Part shown: positions 23,415 to 34,742 of the stretch, in pieces
Position numbering within the stretch: position 1 is the first letter of the stretch
How the letters are laid out: each line of letters starts with the position of its first letter
Assembly (NCBI GenBank): GCA_024803745.1
Contig: JANJXV010000189.1
Span: forward strand, 310,001 to 374,000
Length of the DNA stretch: 64,000 bases
Origin: Megascapheus bottae
Taxonomy: Eukaryota; Chordata; Mammalia; Rodentia; Geomyidae
Direction of reading: 5' to 3'
Notes under the pieces: model-generated
What the model saw: only the letters and a program-made list of their open reading frames with translations
Told to the model about the DNA's origin: nothing
Database searches by the model: none
Position numbers and translations under genes: made by a program

Positions 23415-24300
23415 AAATCCCAACAGCCTTTACTCTTGCTTATACTTCTGCTGTTTTTCTTCTGAGGAGAGTCACTCTCAATCATCCTACCACCTCTCCA
23501 CAGTCTCTCATACTTCCTTGTCTCCTAACAGTCTTCAATAGAGCAAAAAGAACAGCCCAGGCTCTTTGTTCCAGCCCCAATGCTGGTACAAAAAAATGAA
23601 CAAAAGAATGAGCTGTAGGGCAGAAGAACAGATTAGCTGAGGACAGAGACTGCCCACCCCTTTGATCAGGGTGGAGGGGGGGGTTGTGCAAAGCAGCTTG
23701 TGGGAACAGGCTTCCTGTTGGAGAGGGCTATGGGCTGGTGGTACACAGAATAAGCTGGCTTCTTCTGTCCAGTCATTGATTGTTTTCTGCCAGCAGCCTG
23801 CTAGAAGCATCACTGCAATCAATAGCTGTGGAAGAGGGTCACGTGGCTGGCTTGTCCGAGTGCACAGAGTGGCTAAAGGCTTGATGTATCTTCCATTTTG
23901 TTGAGGATATGACTCAACTGTCTCTATGTTCACCAATGTGGAAAAATCTATGCCCCTACAAAATACTAGCAAATGTAACTCTGGATGCAGTATATGGACT
24001 GTGTGCCTACAGTTGAGAATTTGTTTTTCTCACAACCTTCAGGGTCTGGTTCTCCAGAGACCACCAAGACTGGCCTGGATGCAGGATAGGACTTTAGTCT
24101 TTGCATTCCTACAGAGGCCCACAAACCTGGAACTGCACAAGAGAGTCTCAGATAGGCGCCATCTCAGCGTGGGCAGCCACAGGGCTTTCTGTTTCCCTCC
24201 TTGTTCCCAGCAGTCTGGCTGGGCTCAAGGATATTACCTCTACAGGCTTGTAGATTTAATGCACATTTTTGTCTTGATTTTAAGTTTTAGGCTTTAATTT
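23415..24300. other. Intron sequence without recognised elements
   Basis: Nothing recognised. Minus-strand open frame 23535-23972 has no family. Confidence 0.4.
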
Positions 24301-24620
24301 ATCATGTCCCCATGTAGTTTAGATCTAGCTTCTGAATATGTTGTGTTTAAATTATGATTATTATGCTGTTGATGGTAACACTATTTTCTTTTATGGGTTT
24401 TATATCATCTTTCAAATCAAAGGTAATTAACAGTAAAATTTTACCACTTATTTTTTGTTAGTATTATTATGGTTTCATCACACATCAATTCAATTTGTAA
24501 CCCATCTAAGAGTTTATTTGCATTTAAGGCCTGAGATGAGAGCTCAACTGAGTTTTTCTTCTGGACGGTTATTCACCACCTCAACACTATTTGAGTAAAT
24601 CTCTATAGATGTGGTTGTTC
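24300..24620 (-). mobile_element. Ancient L1 relic, antisense
   Basis: The run 'tttgtaacccatctaagagt' to 'caacactatttgagtaaatc' follows the reversed L1 ORF2 segment that contains the 'cagcaccatttattgaa' block. Heavily diverged. Confidence 0.5.
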
Positions 24621-25970
24621 CATGTGTCATGTAGGCTGTTGCTGTGTATATGTGTGTGTATTTGATCTCAACATGCTGTTGAATTTATTTATTTGTACAT
24701 TGTTTCTCCTTCCTCCTATAAACCAAGGGCAGAAATTGCCCTGCTATTCTACCGTTCTAGCTTTGATTGCTTCACTCTATAAAAGTATGTGTAGGTATGC
24801 TTTGGGAGACAGAACAAGCATCCAGGAGACAATGAGCAGAAAGACAATATCCCATGTGAAATTGTCCATGCCAGAGAAAAAGCTGTTAGTTATGGAGGTG
24901 CTGGATTCAGTAAGGAGTATATTTGCCTAAATTGGAAAATGGTGTGCTATTGAGGATCAGATTAGCACTTGTGGCAGAACTGGCTATAGTTATTTTCAGA
25001 TGAATGGGGAAGTTACCAAATGTTCCATTTTCATATTAGTGGAGCTCTGAGGTAAGGAGTTTTGGCTTGCTGAACTGGGGTTTGTACAGAACAAAATATA
25101 AGAAGCCATCTCTATGATTATAAACAGGGCAAAATTGGTACCTGAGATTCAAACTGGGATTAAATGAAATTACACAAAGCTAAATAATAATTGTTAGATG
25201 AACAAATTGCAGCAGAAGCAATGGCTAGAATGTACTCAACTTAAACAGCAAGGAAGGAAATTGAGAATAGTTACATATCAAATTAGGCTTTGGAGTTAAA
25301 GTAACTAATTTCAGGCATCTAAATACTGCCTGATTTTTAATAGTTGTGTCACTCCTGTTTCAAACAGAAATAGACCCCATCAGCTGGGTTGAAATAAGGA
25401 CTTCTGCACGTGTATTGTCATGTGAGCATTAGGCATGAATCTGTGCCATTTATGAAGGCAGAACCTTTTTTTTTTTCCTGAAGCACAGCTTGATGTGAAA
25501 AACCTCTGGAGATTCTACAGGCTATAACAGGGGATCCTTGAGATTTTTCTTGAATGTTTGAGCTTTGAGAAATGTCTGGAGCTTCTTACATGCACAGGCT
25601 TTAAGGACAAAGATTGAATGTCTGAATGTGCCTTGAGACTTGTGTGCCTTTTATGGAAGGTTGCTGGCAGAGTAGCCCATGCCAGTAGCCATTGCTTATT
25701 GCACTTCTTGGGACCATGTCTGACCACTAGATACTTGGTCTTGCAAGACTGTCATAATATTCTTGTTTCTGCTGCACTTCTTGTCCGTGAGTTTATTCTT
25801 CAAGCTCTGGACCTTGACAAAATGTTCAATTAAAACAAATATGTCATTGATCACAGGAGACTATTAATGTACAATTACAATCATTTAAAAAAAAAGAGCA
25901 GAATATGTTCAGTGAAATGTTTAAAATGCCTGTGTGTTGTTAGTTTTACTTGGAGAACAGATAGGCTTAT
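24621..25970. other. Intron sequence without recognised elements
   Basis: No gene or repeat recognised. Confidence 0.4.
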
Positions 25971-25974
25971 TCCT

Positions 25975-25978
25975 CTTT

Positions 25979-26053
<75 letters not shown>
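25975..26053. repeat. (TTTC)n microsatellite upstream of exon b
   Basis: About 20 perfect TTTC units. The tract ends 104 bases before exon b. Confidence 0.97.
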
Positions 26054-26157
26054 GATGTAATCAGGCAGTTGTTTTCCTGGATGTTCAAGTAAAACCTCTG
26101 GGTTTCATAGTTCTAACTGGCATGTGATAAAATGACTCTGTTTCCCTTCCTTCTAAG

Positions 26158-26221
26158 GGAAGCCATCAGCCGTGTGTGTGAAGCAGTGCCTGGTGCCAAA
26201 GGAGCATTCAAGAAGAGGAAG
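26158..26221 (+). CDS. SHC3: SHC3 coding exon b (probable exon 3), PTB domain
   Basis: A 64-nt exon. Its first G completes the Arg codon of the previous exon and the exon ends on a codon boundary. It encodes [17 protein letters not shown] followed by KKRK, the PTB helix and the basic loop that in SHC proteins contributes to membrane or phosphotyrosine contacts. The acceptor is ...ccttctaag at 26156-26157; the donor after AAG is gtactg, weaker than consensus. A perfect TTTC tract (25975-26053) ends about 100 bases upstream of the acceptor. The basic loop is KKRK here versus the RRRK-type loop of SHC1, which supports the SHC3 assignment. Confidence 0.96.
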
Positions 26222-26414
26222 GTACTGCCATGGGCACCATGTGTCTCTGTTGCCATGTCTCACTGCTTGACATCTTCATCCACACTGATCCACTATCTCT
26301 TCCCATGGCCTGCCTCTTGTCATTTCTAAAATCAGCTAACTCTCCACCCCCTGTGGTTGAGGCCAGTGAACTGTCATGGCTGACCAAAAGTGATCACTGT
26401 GGTCAAGTGGTTTA

Positions 26415-26525
26415 ATCTAAAGACAATGGCAATAACAAACACTTGGCCAAATGTTCCTTTGAGGATTTAATGCACATGAATTTATGTAATCATAGCAACT
26501 TATTGTGGTAAGTCTTCCAGTGGTG
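26415..26525 (+). mobile_element. MIR-like relic
   Basis: 'gaggatttaatgcacatgaa' then 'gtaatcatagcaacttattg' resembles the MIR 'tttaatcctcacaacaa' region. Diverged. Confidence 0.35.
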
Positions 26526-26744
26526 TGCTGGTCAGTATTGTACCACCAGTCTTGGGGATGAGGGTTTAATATTTGCTAACTTCTGTGGTGTCAGTACTTC
26601 TGTGGGGTTGACTTCAGCCTGGTATTCCTGGAAATAGTTGATCTAGGATACACAATAGCAATCAATATACAGAATTTCCACTGCACAGGAGCATATGGGT
26701 ACAGTAGATATGAAAAGTGCAGGTGGTAAATGTGTGTGTATGTG

Positions 26745-26935
26745 TTGATACAGATTCTTGAACTCAGCACCTCATGCACTCACTTGGCTTTTTCAATAAT
26801 GGATGGCACACTACCATTTAAGCCATATCTCCACTTCTTTTTTGCTGGTTGATTGGAAATAAGTCTCCTGGATTTGTCTGCTTGTGCTGGCTTCAAACTT
26901 TGATTCTTAGATCTTGGCCTGTTGAGTAGTTATTA
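26745..26935 (-). mobile_element. SINE-B, diverged
   Basis: 'ccatttaagccatatctcca', 'gctggttgattggaaataag', 'gatcttggcctgttgagtag'. Confidence 0.7.
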
Positions 26936-27245
26936 TAGAGGTGATGTACAGAGGTGTTCCAGTTACATTAGTTAGAGAAAGAATACATTTCTTTGTGGAC
27001 AATGCCATTTCTTCTCTCACTGTCTCCCAGTTTCCCTCCCATTCCCTACCCACAAGTCATATAGTTGATTTTCAGCATAGTGTTCAGTGAATACCATTGC
27101 TGCATTTTTTCATCCTTTGTCCTTCCATTCCTATGCCTCCCCTTCCATTCCCAAGGACATATAAGGGAGCAAACAGAACGAAAACAGCAGAAAAGAAAAA
27201 AAAATCTTGTTTCCATTTCCTGGATTTCATTTCAATAAATATTAT
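26936..27245 (-). mobile_element. L1-3'UTR-like repeat, diverged
   Basis: Shares an ordered series of blocks with 35165-35420: 'cagttacatt', 'gacaatgccatttcttc', 'tttccctcccattccctacc', 'ttgattttcagcatagtgtt'. It also shares the 'gagcaaacagaac...cttgtttccattt' run with 43900-43985. Confidence 0.55.
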
Positions 27246-27339
27246 GTTGTATGATCAGTTGCACATGGGCAATGTGCCATTCTGTTCCTTTCCTAAGAGA
27301 CTGAAAAAAGTAATATATTGAATTGTGAATTTACACCAA

Positions 27340-29060
27340 TCATTTTTAATGAAAATCATTCAAAAACCGTCCATGCCATTCCTAAAAGAGCTAATGAGAT
27401 CTCACTAGCTGAAACTAGCCAACTCTACTACATCAGTAGAAATCCCACTTATAGATGATAAAAACGCAGACATGGAGGTGAAAAATCTTATTGCAAATAG
27501 GAGGTGGAGCTGAGATCAAGTTCAATTGCACCTTGAATCAAAAGTTAAACTAGAAGAAAACAAAATATTTGAATTAAGAGGACACACACACTCAAAACCC
27601 TTCTTTAGTGACACATGTAGTAAATAGATAACTCTGTTTTTAGGATTGTGAGTTTTCTCTGCCTAGAAAGAATTGCAGGGAAGAATATCTTAATGACCCT
27701 GAATCTGCCCCTGAACTTGATTCCAATTCATTTGGGGCAACTAAATTCCCTGCTATCCCCAGAACTACTTCTCTGTCATCAGAGCTAGAGCCTGGGAATC
27801 CATACACTTGCAGGGTACCTGAGTTTCTGTCAGAGAACTTTGACAGCTCAGGTATGTTAGCTTAGGTTTTGGCTGATACCCCAGAGATCCTGGGGATGAA
27901 GCTGTGGAACTAGGGAAGTGTCTGAAAACAGTGGTAGGGGATCTCATCTCTCAGAGCCAGGGGCTGCTGATGAAACTTGGTGTATGCTTATGGTTGTCAG
28001 TAGGTAGAAGTGGAGCTCATGACCATTGCCAAGAGTTTACCTTAGATGTACCTGACCCAAATCTCACGGGGGAGGAGAAGAGGGGAAGGACATCTCTATT
28101 TTTAAAGAGCTCTTTTAGGAATGTTGACCTAAAAAAAGAATTGCCACAGAGACCAAAGGAAGAAACATTGATCTGATTCCTCTGTGAAGTGAAGGCTGTG
28201 CTTTGAGTCCATGGAATCAGGGCAAGCTTGAATAGTATATAAGTACAAGAGAGATGTTTTGTAATAGAGGTTTTCCATAAGAAGATGCTTTTAGAGGCAT
28301 TTTATTGGCTGTGTAAAAAACCCTAAACCGCAAAACCCATTCTGATTGGTTTGTTGCTTAGGGTAAACCCATCTGGGAACTACAAAAGGTCAATGGTTCA
28401 GTGACATAAGTGGTTTTGTCTTGTGGTCTGCCTTTTAGTAGATGGAGTGCATTCTTTACAATCCCTCAACTCCACATTAGAAACCTTAGTTTTAGTTACT
28501 TTATTTTCTCACCCAGGAGATTAAAAAAAGTACATGCCTGCTTAGAAATTAATTAGCATCCTGTGAGTTGATCCCAAAGGACAGAGAGACGAGTGTTGCA
28601 GTCACCCTCTGTGACTGCTCATTAGTCTCATGTCTGTTCTGAGAGATCATCTGATTCTTGGCATGCTGAAACCAGGTATCTAAGTATGAAATGCTGTGTG
28701 TTTGTGACTTGCTGCCATTTTGCCAGGCCCATAGGGACCCCATGAGGCACAAGTATATGGCAAGAGGCAGCCAGGAAGACTGACACCTCCGACTGTCCAC
28801 AAGAGCCCTCATCTCAGTATTTGCACAGGGCATCTTGGACCACTTACATATTGTGGATTCTGCATATTAGCACTGACTCCCATCTGTCCTGTTCATCCAT
28901 TTCATCCTTGTCCTCCTGTGTCTAAGGGAGTAGGAACAATCAGTGAGAGTTTGGGGGTGTGCTGACATCTGTGCTTCCACCCTTCAAGTCTGAGAACAAC
29001 ATAGTGTGGCCTTCTATAAATAAATAAGAAGCTGAAATGATGTGACATTGTTTGGTTTCA
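27340..29060. other. Intron sequence without recognised elements
   Basis: Nothing recognised between the L1-like repeat and exon c. Confidence 0.4.
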
Positions 29061-29063
29061 CAG

Positions 29064-29183
29064 CCTCCAAGCAAAATGCTCTCTAGCATCCTAGGGAAGA
29101 GCAATCTCCAGTTTGCAGGAATGAGCATCTCTCTGACCATCTCCACCGCTAGCCTGAACCTGAGGACTCCGGACTCCAAACAG
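29064..29183 (+). CDS. SHC3: SHC3 coding exon c (probable exon 4), PTB domain
   Basis: A 120-nt, phase 0-0 exon of exactly 40 codons, beginning [20 protein letters not shown] and ending [11 protein letters not shown]. This is the central PTB beta sheet; the SxLNL stretch is characteristic of SHC PTB domains. The acceptor is ...ttggtttcacag (29062-29063). The donor is CAG|gtgtgg, which departs from consensus at +4 and +5. Because the exon is symmetrical, skipping it would keep the frame but remove much of the PTB sheet. The intron on its right begins with a SINE-like right monomer (29287-29372). Confidence 0.96.
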
Positions 29184-29286
29184 GTGTGGTTGCTCAGGGC
29201 TTTCCAGTCTGTGGGGCTCCAAAGAGGGATGTGTGTTCATGGACTTCCTGCATGTATTCCTGAGTCCATGGGGACCAAAGGGGTAG

Positions 29287-29372
29287 GACGGTAGCCTTGA
29301 GTTGAAGAGCTCAGGGACAGTGCCCAGGCCCAGAGTTCAAGTGCCACGACTGACCAAAAACAAAACAAAACA
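29287..29372 (+). mobile_element. SINE right-monomer fragment
   Basis: 'agccttgagttgaagagctc' then 'gacagtgcccaggcccagag', A/C-rich tail. Confidence 0.75.
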
Positions 29373-29379
29373 AAAGGTT

Positions 29380-29930
29380 AATTCCAGTTGGGATATTGGT
29401 AGATACCACTTCTCACTCTATTCTTTTGTCTTTCAGACACCCCCTCCAACAGACAATCCATTATTGCGGGTTAATTTTTATGTAAAGCAAGCTGGACAGT
29501 CTCAGCCTTTCTTTGAGCTGTTTCTAGTGGCACTCATGCTGTTGGTGAATGCTGGCCTTTCCTGGCACTCTTTTGAACTCATATCCTATATGGCTAGTAG
29601 ATCATTTTTTGGGGCCTGCAAGCAAAATGACCCCTTCTTCATTCTCTACTTCTGTGAAAAAACAGGGGTAGTTTGGCTGGTGCTAGGATGAGTGATCCTA
29701 CTCTAGCAGTGCTGAGACCCAGGAAACTCAGAAAATGCCATCATGAAAGGGTGTATTCTGAAGCAGGCTGGGTCTTCTTTTGTTTCTTTTGGGTCCCAAC
29801 TATAGTAAATGGAGACTCATCTGATGGGAGACTCATCTGATGAGAAATTCCCTTCTCTATCCAGAGAAAGTAAACAGGCAGAACTCTCTGCAAATTCTGA
29901 ATAGAAGGATCAAGATAAAATTCTGAACAG
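29380..29930. other. Intron sequence without recognised elements
   Basis: Nothing recognised. A 10-base direct duplication 'gactcatctgatggga/gactcatctgatgaga' at about 29813-29843. Confidence 0.4.
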
Positions 29931-29939
29931 TGTGCTGGT

Positions 29940-30178
29940 AGCTCACATCTACAATCCTCGCCACTCAGGAGGCAAGATCTGAGGATCAGGGTTCAAAGCC
30001 GGCCCAGGCAGGAAAGTTCATGAGACTCTAACTGCCAAAAAAAAAAAAAAGGCTGAAAGTGGAGGTATAACTCAAGTTGTAGGGCACTAGCATTAAGCAA
30101 GAAAGCTCAGGGACAAGACCTAGGCATTGTTCAAGCCCTAGGACTGGCACAAAAAAAAAAAAAGAAAAGAAAAGAAAG
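29940..30178 (+). mobile_element. SINE-B
   Basis: 'gctggtagctcacatctaca', 'gcccaggcaggaaagttcat', an internal A14 run, and tail 'caagccctaggactggcaca'. Confidence 0.88.
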
Positions 30179-30349
30179 TAGAGCAGAAGCACATACTTAT
30201 AGGAAAATTGGTTGGCTCTAATTTTCTCATTTCGTTTTCAATTTCTGTTACTAGAAGAGGTTAGATACAGACATCCACGTACTGTCCTGTGTTGACCTTG
30301 TGTTGACTTCCATTTTTTTCCGACAACATCATGGCTTCCAGTTTCATTT

Positions 30350-30515
30350 CCCTTTTTTTTTCCTTTTTTTTTTTTTTTTGCTCAAGGCTAGCACTCTACC
30401 ACTTGAGCCGTAGCATCACTGGGACCTTTTCTGTTTACATGGTGCTGAGGAATTGAATCCAGGACTTCAGGCATCCTAGCCAAGCACTCCACCACGAATC
30501 CACATTTCCAGCCCT
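30350..30515 (-). mobile_element. SINE-A, truncated
   Basis: Poly-T then 'gctcaaggctagcactctac', 'caagcactccaccacgaatc'. Flanks 'cagtttcatttc' and 'cagattcatttc' form a 12-base TSD with one mismatch. Confidence 0.85.
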
Positions 30516-30949
30516 TTCAGATTCATTTCTAAGCTCTAGTTTGTTTTTGTTTTAGTTGTGGTTAAAACCACAAGTTACATAAGCAAAATTTTATATACAC
30601 AAAGATTAATTGTGCAAAAGTTAAAAACATCAGAAGTCCTAGCTTTTCTTTATTTGAGGATGGCTAGTTCTCATTTTTCTTTCAAGAGCTGTCTATTGCT
30701 GGCTTAAAGGCAAGATTCTAGGGCAAGCAACTATTATTAGTTCAAGTGAACTTAGGCTTGGGCTCAAGCTATCACTCCAGCCACACCGTTTTATACTCAG
30801 GAATATATTCAAGTTTTTCTAGGTCCTGAAGTTTTTACAAATGCCACTCCCCAAATTAAGAATTTTAAAATACTTTGGGAAGCAGAGACCAGGGTATTAT
30901 TCATAGATAGCCCAGGCACAGAAAAAAAGTTTACTAGACTCCATCTCAA

Positions 30950-31150
30950 CCAATGGCTAGGTGTGTGTGATAATGCATGATTGTCAAAACTGCTACCAGG
31001 GAAAGCACCAGGAAGAGGATCACAGTGCAAGCTGGCTGAGAATCAAAGCAAGATTCTTCCCTGAAAATCAGCAATCCCAAAAGAGAATGGAAGCATGACT
31101 CAAGTGGGAGAACACCTGTCTAGTAAAGTTCAATCCCCAGTAGTGTCAAA
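30950..31150 (+). mobile_element. SINE-B-like, old
   Basis: Diverged 7SL-like head and 'gcatgactcaagtgggagaa' tail with 'caatccccagtagtg'. Confidence 0.5.
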
Positions 31151-31154
31151 CAAA

Positions 31155-31620
31155 CAAGCAACCCTTCTCAGTGTGTGTTTAACAATGCATGAGGCCCTAG
31201 ACTCAATTTCCAGCACCTCGAAATGGGGGAAAAATTATCATGTAGTTTGGTTGTGTTTTACATGCAGTTTTGCAGGAGCATAATTTAAAAAAATCTCTGG
31301 GATATGATGATTGTAAATCGTATTAAGAAGGTAAATGAGCTTTTCAAATCCCCAGCTGTTTGCCCAAGGGCAAGAGCTTGAGAGAGCTGACCAGAAATAA
31401 ACCTGGTTGCACTGGGATGGAGCCAGATCTTCTTCCATTCCTAGAAATTCAGTGTCATTCCATTGTCTTTATCAAGATAAAAATAGCATGGAAGATCTAG
31501 ACAGCTTTCAAAATTTAGGGCAGCTTCTAATTTATGCAGTGTCTGCTGAGTTTCACTTAGGCAACAGTTCATAAAGCAAATGGGAATTTCCCATTTTAAA
31601 ATTAACTTGGAATATCATCT
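31155..31620. other. Intron sequence without recognised elements
   Basis: Nothing recognised. Confidence 0.4.
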
Positions 31621-31624
31621 CTGG

Positions 31625-31818
31625 TTTTTTTTTGCCAGTTCTGAGACTTGAACTCAGGGCCTGAGCACTGTCTTTGGGCTTTCTCAAGGCTAGCACTCTA
31701 CCACTTGAGCCACAACACTACTTCTGGCTTTGTCTGTGTATGTGATACTGAGGAATAAAACCCAAGGTTTTGTCATGCTTGGCAAGTACTCTACCACTAG
31801 GCTATACTCCCCGCCCCC
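31625..31818 (-). mobile_element. SINE-A
   Basis: 'gccagttctgagacttgaac' to 'ctctaccactaggctatact'. Short flanking repeat 'tctctgg' on both sides. Confidence 0.88.
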
Positions 31819-32035
31819 CTTCTCTGGGTTTTTAAGTTGACACATTTTAACTGTGCTTTGGGACACCCACTTTGGATCCTGGGTACTGATTTTCTGATGT
31901 AAGGGAACATGCTACAAATGGGATAAAATGTGTGTGTGTGTGGGGGGGGAATAGCAGCCTAGCTGTGGGGTCTTAGCAGAGGCCCTGGTGTGCTTTTGGA
32001 AATAGAAAGTTGCAGTGTTTGATTGTGTGAGGGAC

Positions 32036-32036
<1 letters not shown>

Positions 32037-32086
<50 letters not shown>

Positions 32087-32120
32087 TTTTTCTTTCTTCC
32101 TTCTCTTTCTTTCTTTTTTT
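32037..32120. repeat. (TTTC)n microsatellite
   Basis: TTTC units to about 32090, then TC-rich. It lies at the A-tail (poly-T) end of the following minus-strand SINE. Confidence 0.95.
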
Positions 32121-32304
32121 CCAGTCCTGGGCTTGAGTTCAGGGTTTGAGCATTGTCCTTGGACTTTCTCAAGGCTAGAGCTCTACCACTTGAGCCTCAG
32201 CACCACTTCTGGCTTTTTTCTATGTATGTGGTACTGAGGAATAGAACCCAGGTCTTTGTGCATGCTAGGCAAGCACTTTTCCACTAGGCCAAACTCCTGG
32301 CCCC
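32121..32304 (-). mobile_element. SINE-A
   Basis: 'ccagtcctgggcttgagttc', 'ctctaccacttgagcctcag', 'ccactaggccaaactcctgg'. The TTTC tract probably grew from its tail. Confidence 0.9.
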
Positions 32305-32411
32305 AGTAGTGACATTTTTTAAAGAGACACACTTGTTAAAATTCTGGCGTTGAGTTGGAGACTTGCGAAGATCTGTCTTCTTTTAGTTTTTCTTCTTATT
32401 AGTTTTATTAT

Positions 32412-32413
<2 letters not shown>

Positions 32414-32457
<44 letters not shown>
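32414..32457. repeat. (TG)n microsatellite at a SINE tail
   Basis: 22 TG units directly abutting the tail end of the next SINE-B. Confidence 0.97.
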
Positions 32458-32458
<1 letters not shown>

Positions 32459-32680
32459 CAGAACTTGGGCTTGGACTCATAGCTAGGCAGCTATCCTTGA
32501 GTTTTTTTCCTCATGGCTAACACTTCACCATTTGAGCCACAGCTCCATTCATGGCTTTTGGGAGGTGTATTGGAGATAAAATCTCATGGACTTTTCTACT
32601 CCAACTGGCTTCCAATCACAGTCCTCAGATCTCAGCCTCCTGGGTAGTTAGGATTATAGGTGGGAGCCGGCAGCGTTTGG
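32458..32680 (-). mobile_element. SINE-B
   Basis: 'gccagaacttgggcttggac', 'cagatctcagcctcctgggt', 'ggattataggtgggagccgg'. Confidence 0.85.
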
Positions 32681-32684
32681 TGTA

Positions 32685-32765
32685 GCTTGTCTTCTTACTT
32701 CGAGCAAGCTACTTGGTTTCTCCGACTATAAGCTCCTCATCTGTAAAGGGATTCTCAGCTCCTGC
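32685..32765 (-). mobile_element. MIR-like relic
   Basis: 'cttcgagcaagctacttggt' with 'ctcctcatctgtaaaggg' follows the MIR core. Strand assignment uncertain. Confidence 0.4.
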
Positions 32766-32970
32766 TTGGCTTGCTAACCAACTAGATAGCAGCAGGACTT
32801 AAGCTGAGTATATTTAGAACAGGGGATCGATCTGATGTCTTTGCTTTTTCACAGGGACCACTTTTCAAGAAATGCTGTCAATTTCTATGGCTTGCCAGCA
32901 AGTAATTGGTTTTACAAGACCTGGGGAGGGTACTAATAACATCATGTCTCTTTTTGTTTGGGCCTGGCAG

Positions 32971-33024
32971 ATCATAGCGAACCATCACATGCAGTCCATT
33001 TCCTTCGCCTCTGGAGGAGACCCG
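32971..33024 (+). CDS. SHC3: SHC3 coding exon d (probable exon 5), PTB domain
   Basis: A 54-nt, phase 0-0 exon of 18 codons encoding IIANHHMQSISFASGGDP. This peptide is nearly invariant in SHC proteins and forms PTB strands next to the phosphopeptide groove. The acceptor is ...ggcctggcag at 32969-32970; the donor is the perfect consensus gtaagt. It joins directly to the DTTDYVAYV strand of the next exon. Confidence 0.97.
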
Positions 33025-33189
33025 GTAAGTGATTTATTTCTCTTGCTCTTGTTATAAATTCCTGAGAAGGGATTCTTGTACCTAAAGCATGTCCCATAAG
33101 TCCATATGACATAAAAGAAAGTTATTCTATTTCTCCTTCTTGGTTTCAGAAATCTCCCCCACACCCAACTTTCTCTCTCTCTCTCTCAT

Positions 33190-33445
33190 TTTTTCATGCC
33201 AGTACTGGGGCTGAACTCCGGTCCTGTGTACTGTCTCTAAACTTTTTTGCTCAAGGTTGATGCTCTAACACTTGAGCTTTGCTACCACTTCTGACTTTTT
33301 GCTGGTTAACTACAAATAAGAGTTTCATGGATTTTTCTGTCCTGGCTAGCTTTGAACTGCCATCCTCAGTTCTTTGGATCCTGATCTTAGGCTCCTAACC
33401 TGACCTCAGGCTAGGATTACAGGTATGAGTCACCAGTGTCTTGAT
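33190..33445 (-). mobile_element. SINE-B, diverged
   Basis: 'gccagtactggggctgaact', 'ggttaactacaaataagagt', and a duplicated 'gatcttaggctcctaacctg' region. It follows a short CT run. Confidence 0.75.
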
Positions 33446-33633
33446 ATCAGAAGCTCTTGGGGAGAGGTTAGAGCACTAACCTATGATTAGTGCTTATTAA
33501 TCATTTCCATCTCGTTGGCAAACACTTCGGAAATTCTGGAAGCATTTTCTTTCTTAAGAGGTGACAAATAGGCCCAAGTTTTCAGAGCTGCCTGATTCTT
33601 CTCACATATGCACTCTGTATTGGCCCTATTTCT

Positions 33634-33636
<3 letters not shown>

Positions 33637-33674
<38 letters not shown>
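33637..33674. repeat. (TG)n microsatellite
   Basis: 19 TG units. Confidence 0.97.
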
Positions 33675-33675
<1 letters not shown>

Positions 33676-33679
33676 TCAA

Positions 33680-34010
33680 AGACTTTCCTGCTATCACTGG
33701 AGATGTCTTTTTCCTGGGAATCCTTTTCCTGGGAAATCTTTCTCTTGCCACCTGAGGCTCTTGCTGTAGGCCATTACATTTTCAGCATGGTTATTTCTGA
33801 CAAATATCCCAAACCCTAATGCCCCATTACAAATGTATACCATTTATTACTTTGCCCTTTAGTATACCCAGTAGGAAAATGGCAGCTAACTATACAGCTA
33901 AGATAGGCTGGAAACTACTATCATGTCTGCGATTAGTGCATTCACTGTGTAACTGGAAATTTCAAGGTCATTGTGTTGAATCCTAAAATCTGCAAGTGTA
34001 CCAAGAGCTG
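33680..34010. other. Intron sequence without recognised elements
   Basis: Contains a 12-base local duplication of 'tttcctgggaa' near 33710-33740. Nothing else. Confidence 0.4.
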
Positions 34011-34011
34011 A

Positions 34012-34232
34012 TCAACAGTAGCTCGTACCTGTCCTCTTAGCTACTCAGCTAGAGGCTGAGATCCAGAAGATCAAAGTTCAAAGCCAGACCAACAGGAATC
34101 TTCAAGACTTACCCACTTGACTAGCAAAAGCTGGATTGGACGCATGGTTCTAGTAGTAGAGTACTGGCCCTGAAGGAATAAGCCAAATGAAGAGTATGGA
34201 TTTCAAGCCTGGGTAGTGAAACCAAATAAACA
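34012..34232 (+). mobile_element. SINE-B, diverged
   Basis: 'cttagctactcagctagagg', 'caaagttcaaagccagacc', 'agtagtagagtactggccct'. Confidence 0.75.
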
Positions 34233-34396
34233 AACAACGACAAGAAGTATACTGGGAAAGGAATAAGACTGACATTGGTTCAGCCATATCCTCACTGACC
34301 ATCTGAGAGCTGTAAGTCATATCTCATTACTGGCCTTCCTTTCCCAACTGTGAGCCAAAGTAAAGATTCCTAAACTTAAAAAAAAAGTCCATATAT

Positions 34397-34585
34397 TGGG
34401 CCAGGAGTTTGGCCTAGTGGTAGAGTGCTTGCCTAGCATGCATGAAGACCCGGGTTTGATTCCTTGGCACCACATACATAGAAAAAAGCCAGAAATGGTG
34501 CTGAGGCTCAAGTGGTAGAGCTCTAACCTTGAGAAAGTCCAAGGACAGTCCTTAGGCCCTGAGCTCAAGCCCAGAACTGGCAAAA
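34397..34585 (+). mobile_element. SINE-A with target-site duplication
   Basis: Full dimer. Flanks 'aaaaaagtccatatat' (about 34380-34396) and 'aaaaaaagtctatatat' (about 34581-34599) are a TSD with one substitution. Confidence 0.9.
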
Positions 34586-34742
34586 AAAAGTCTATATATA
34601 TATAAATGCTGATGCAAATTAATTTTGTTACCTGAAGATGTACAAAAACATAGACTCCTTATGCCATACTTTTTTTTAAAAGAACTCTCTAAGCCCCAAC
34701 CAAACGTGAAAGTTAAATAAAAAGATTGACTGAGAGATAACA

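Noticed and set aside
28318..28372. Telomere-like CCCTAA/TTAGGG pieces
   Set aside because: Only isolated near-matches ('aaaccctaaaccg', 'cttagggtaaa'), not a tandem array.
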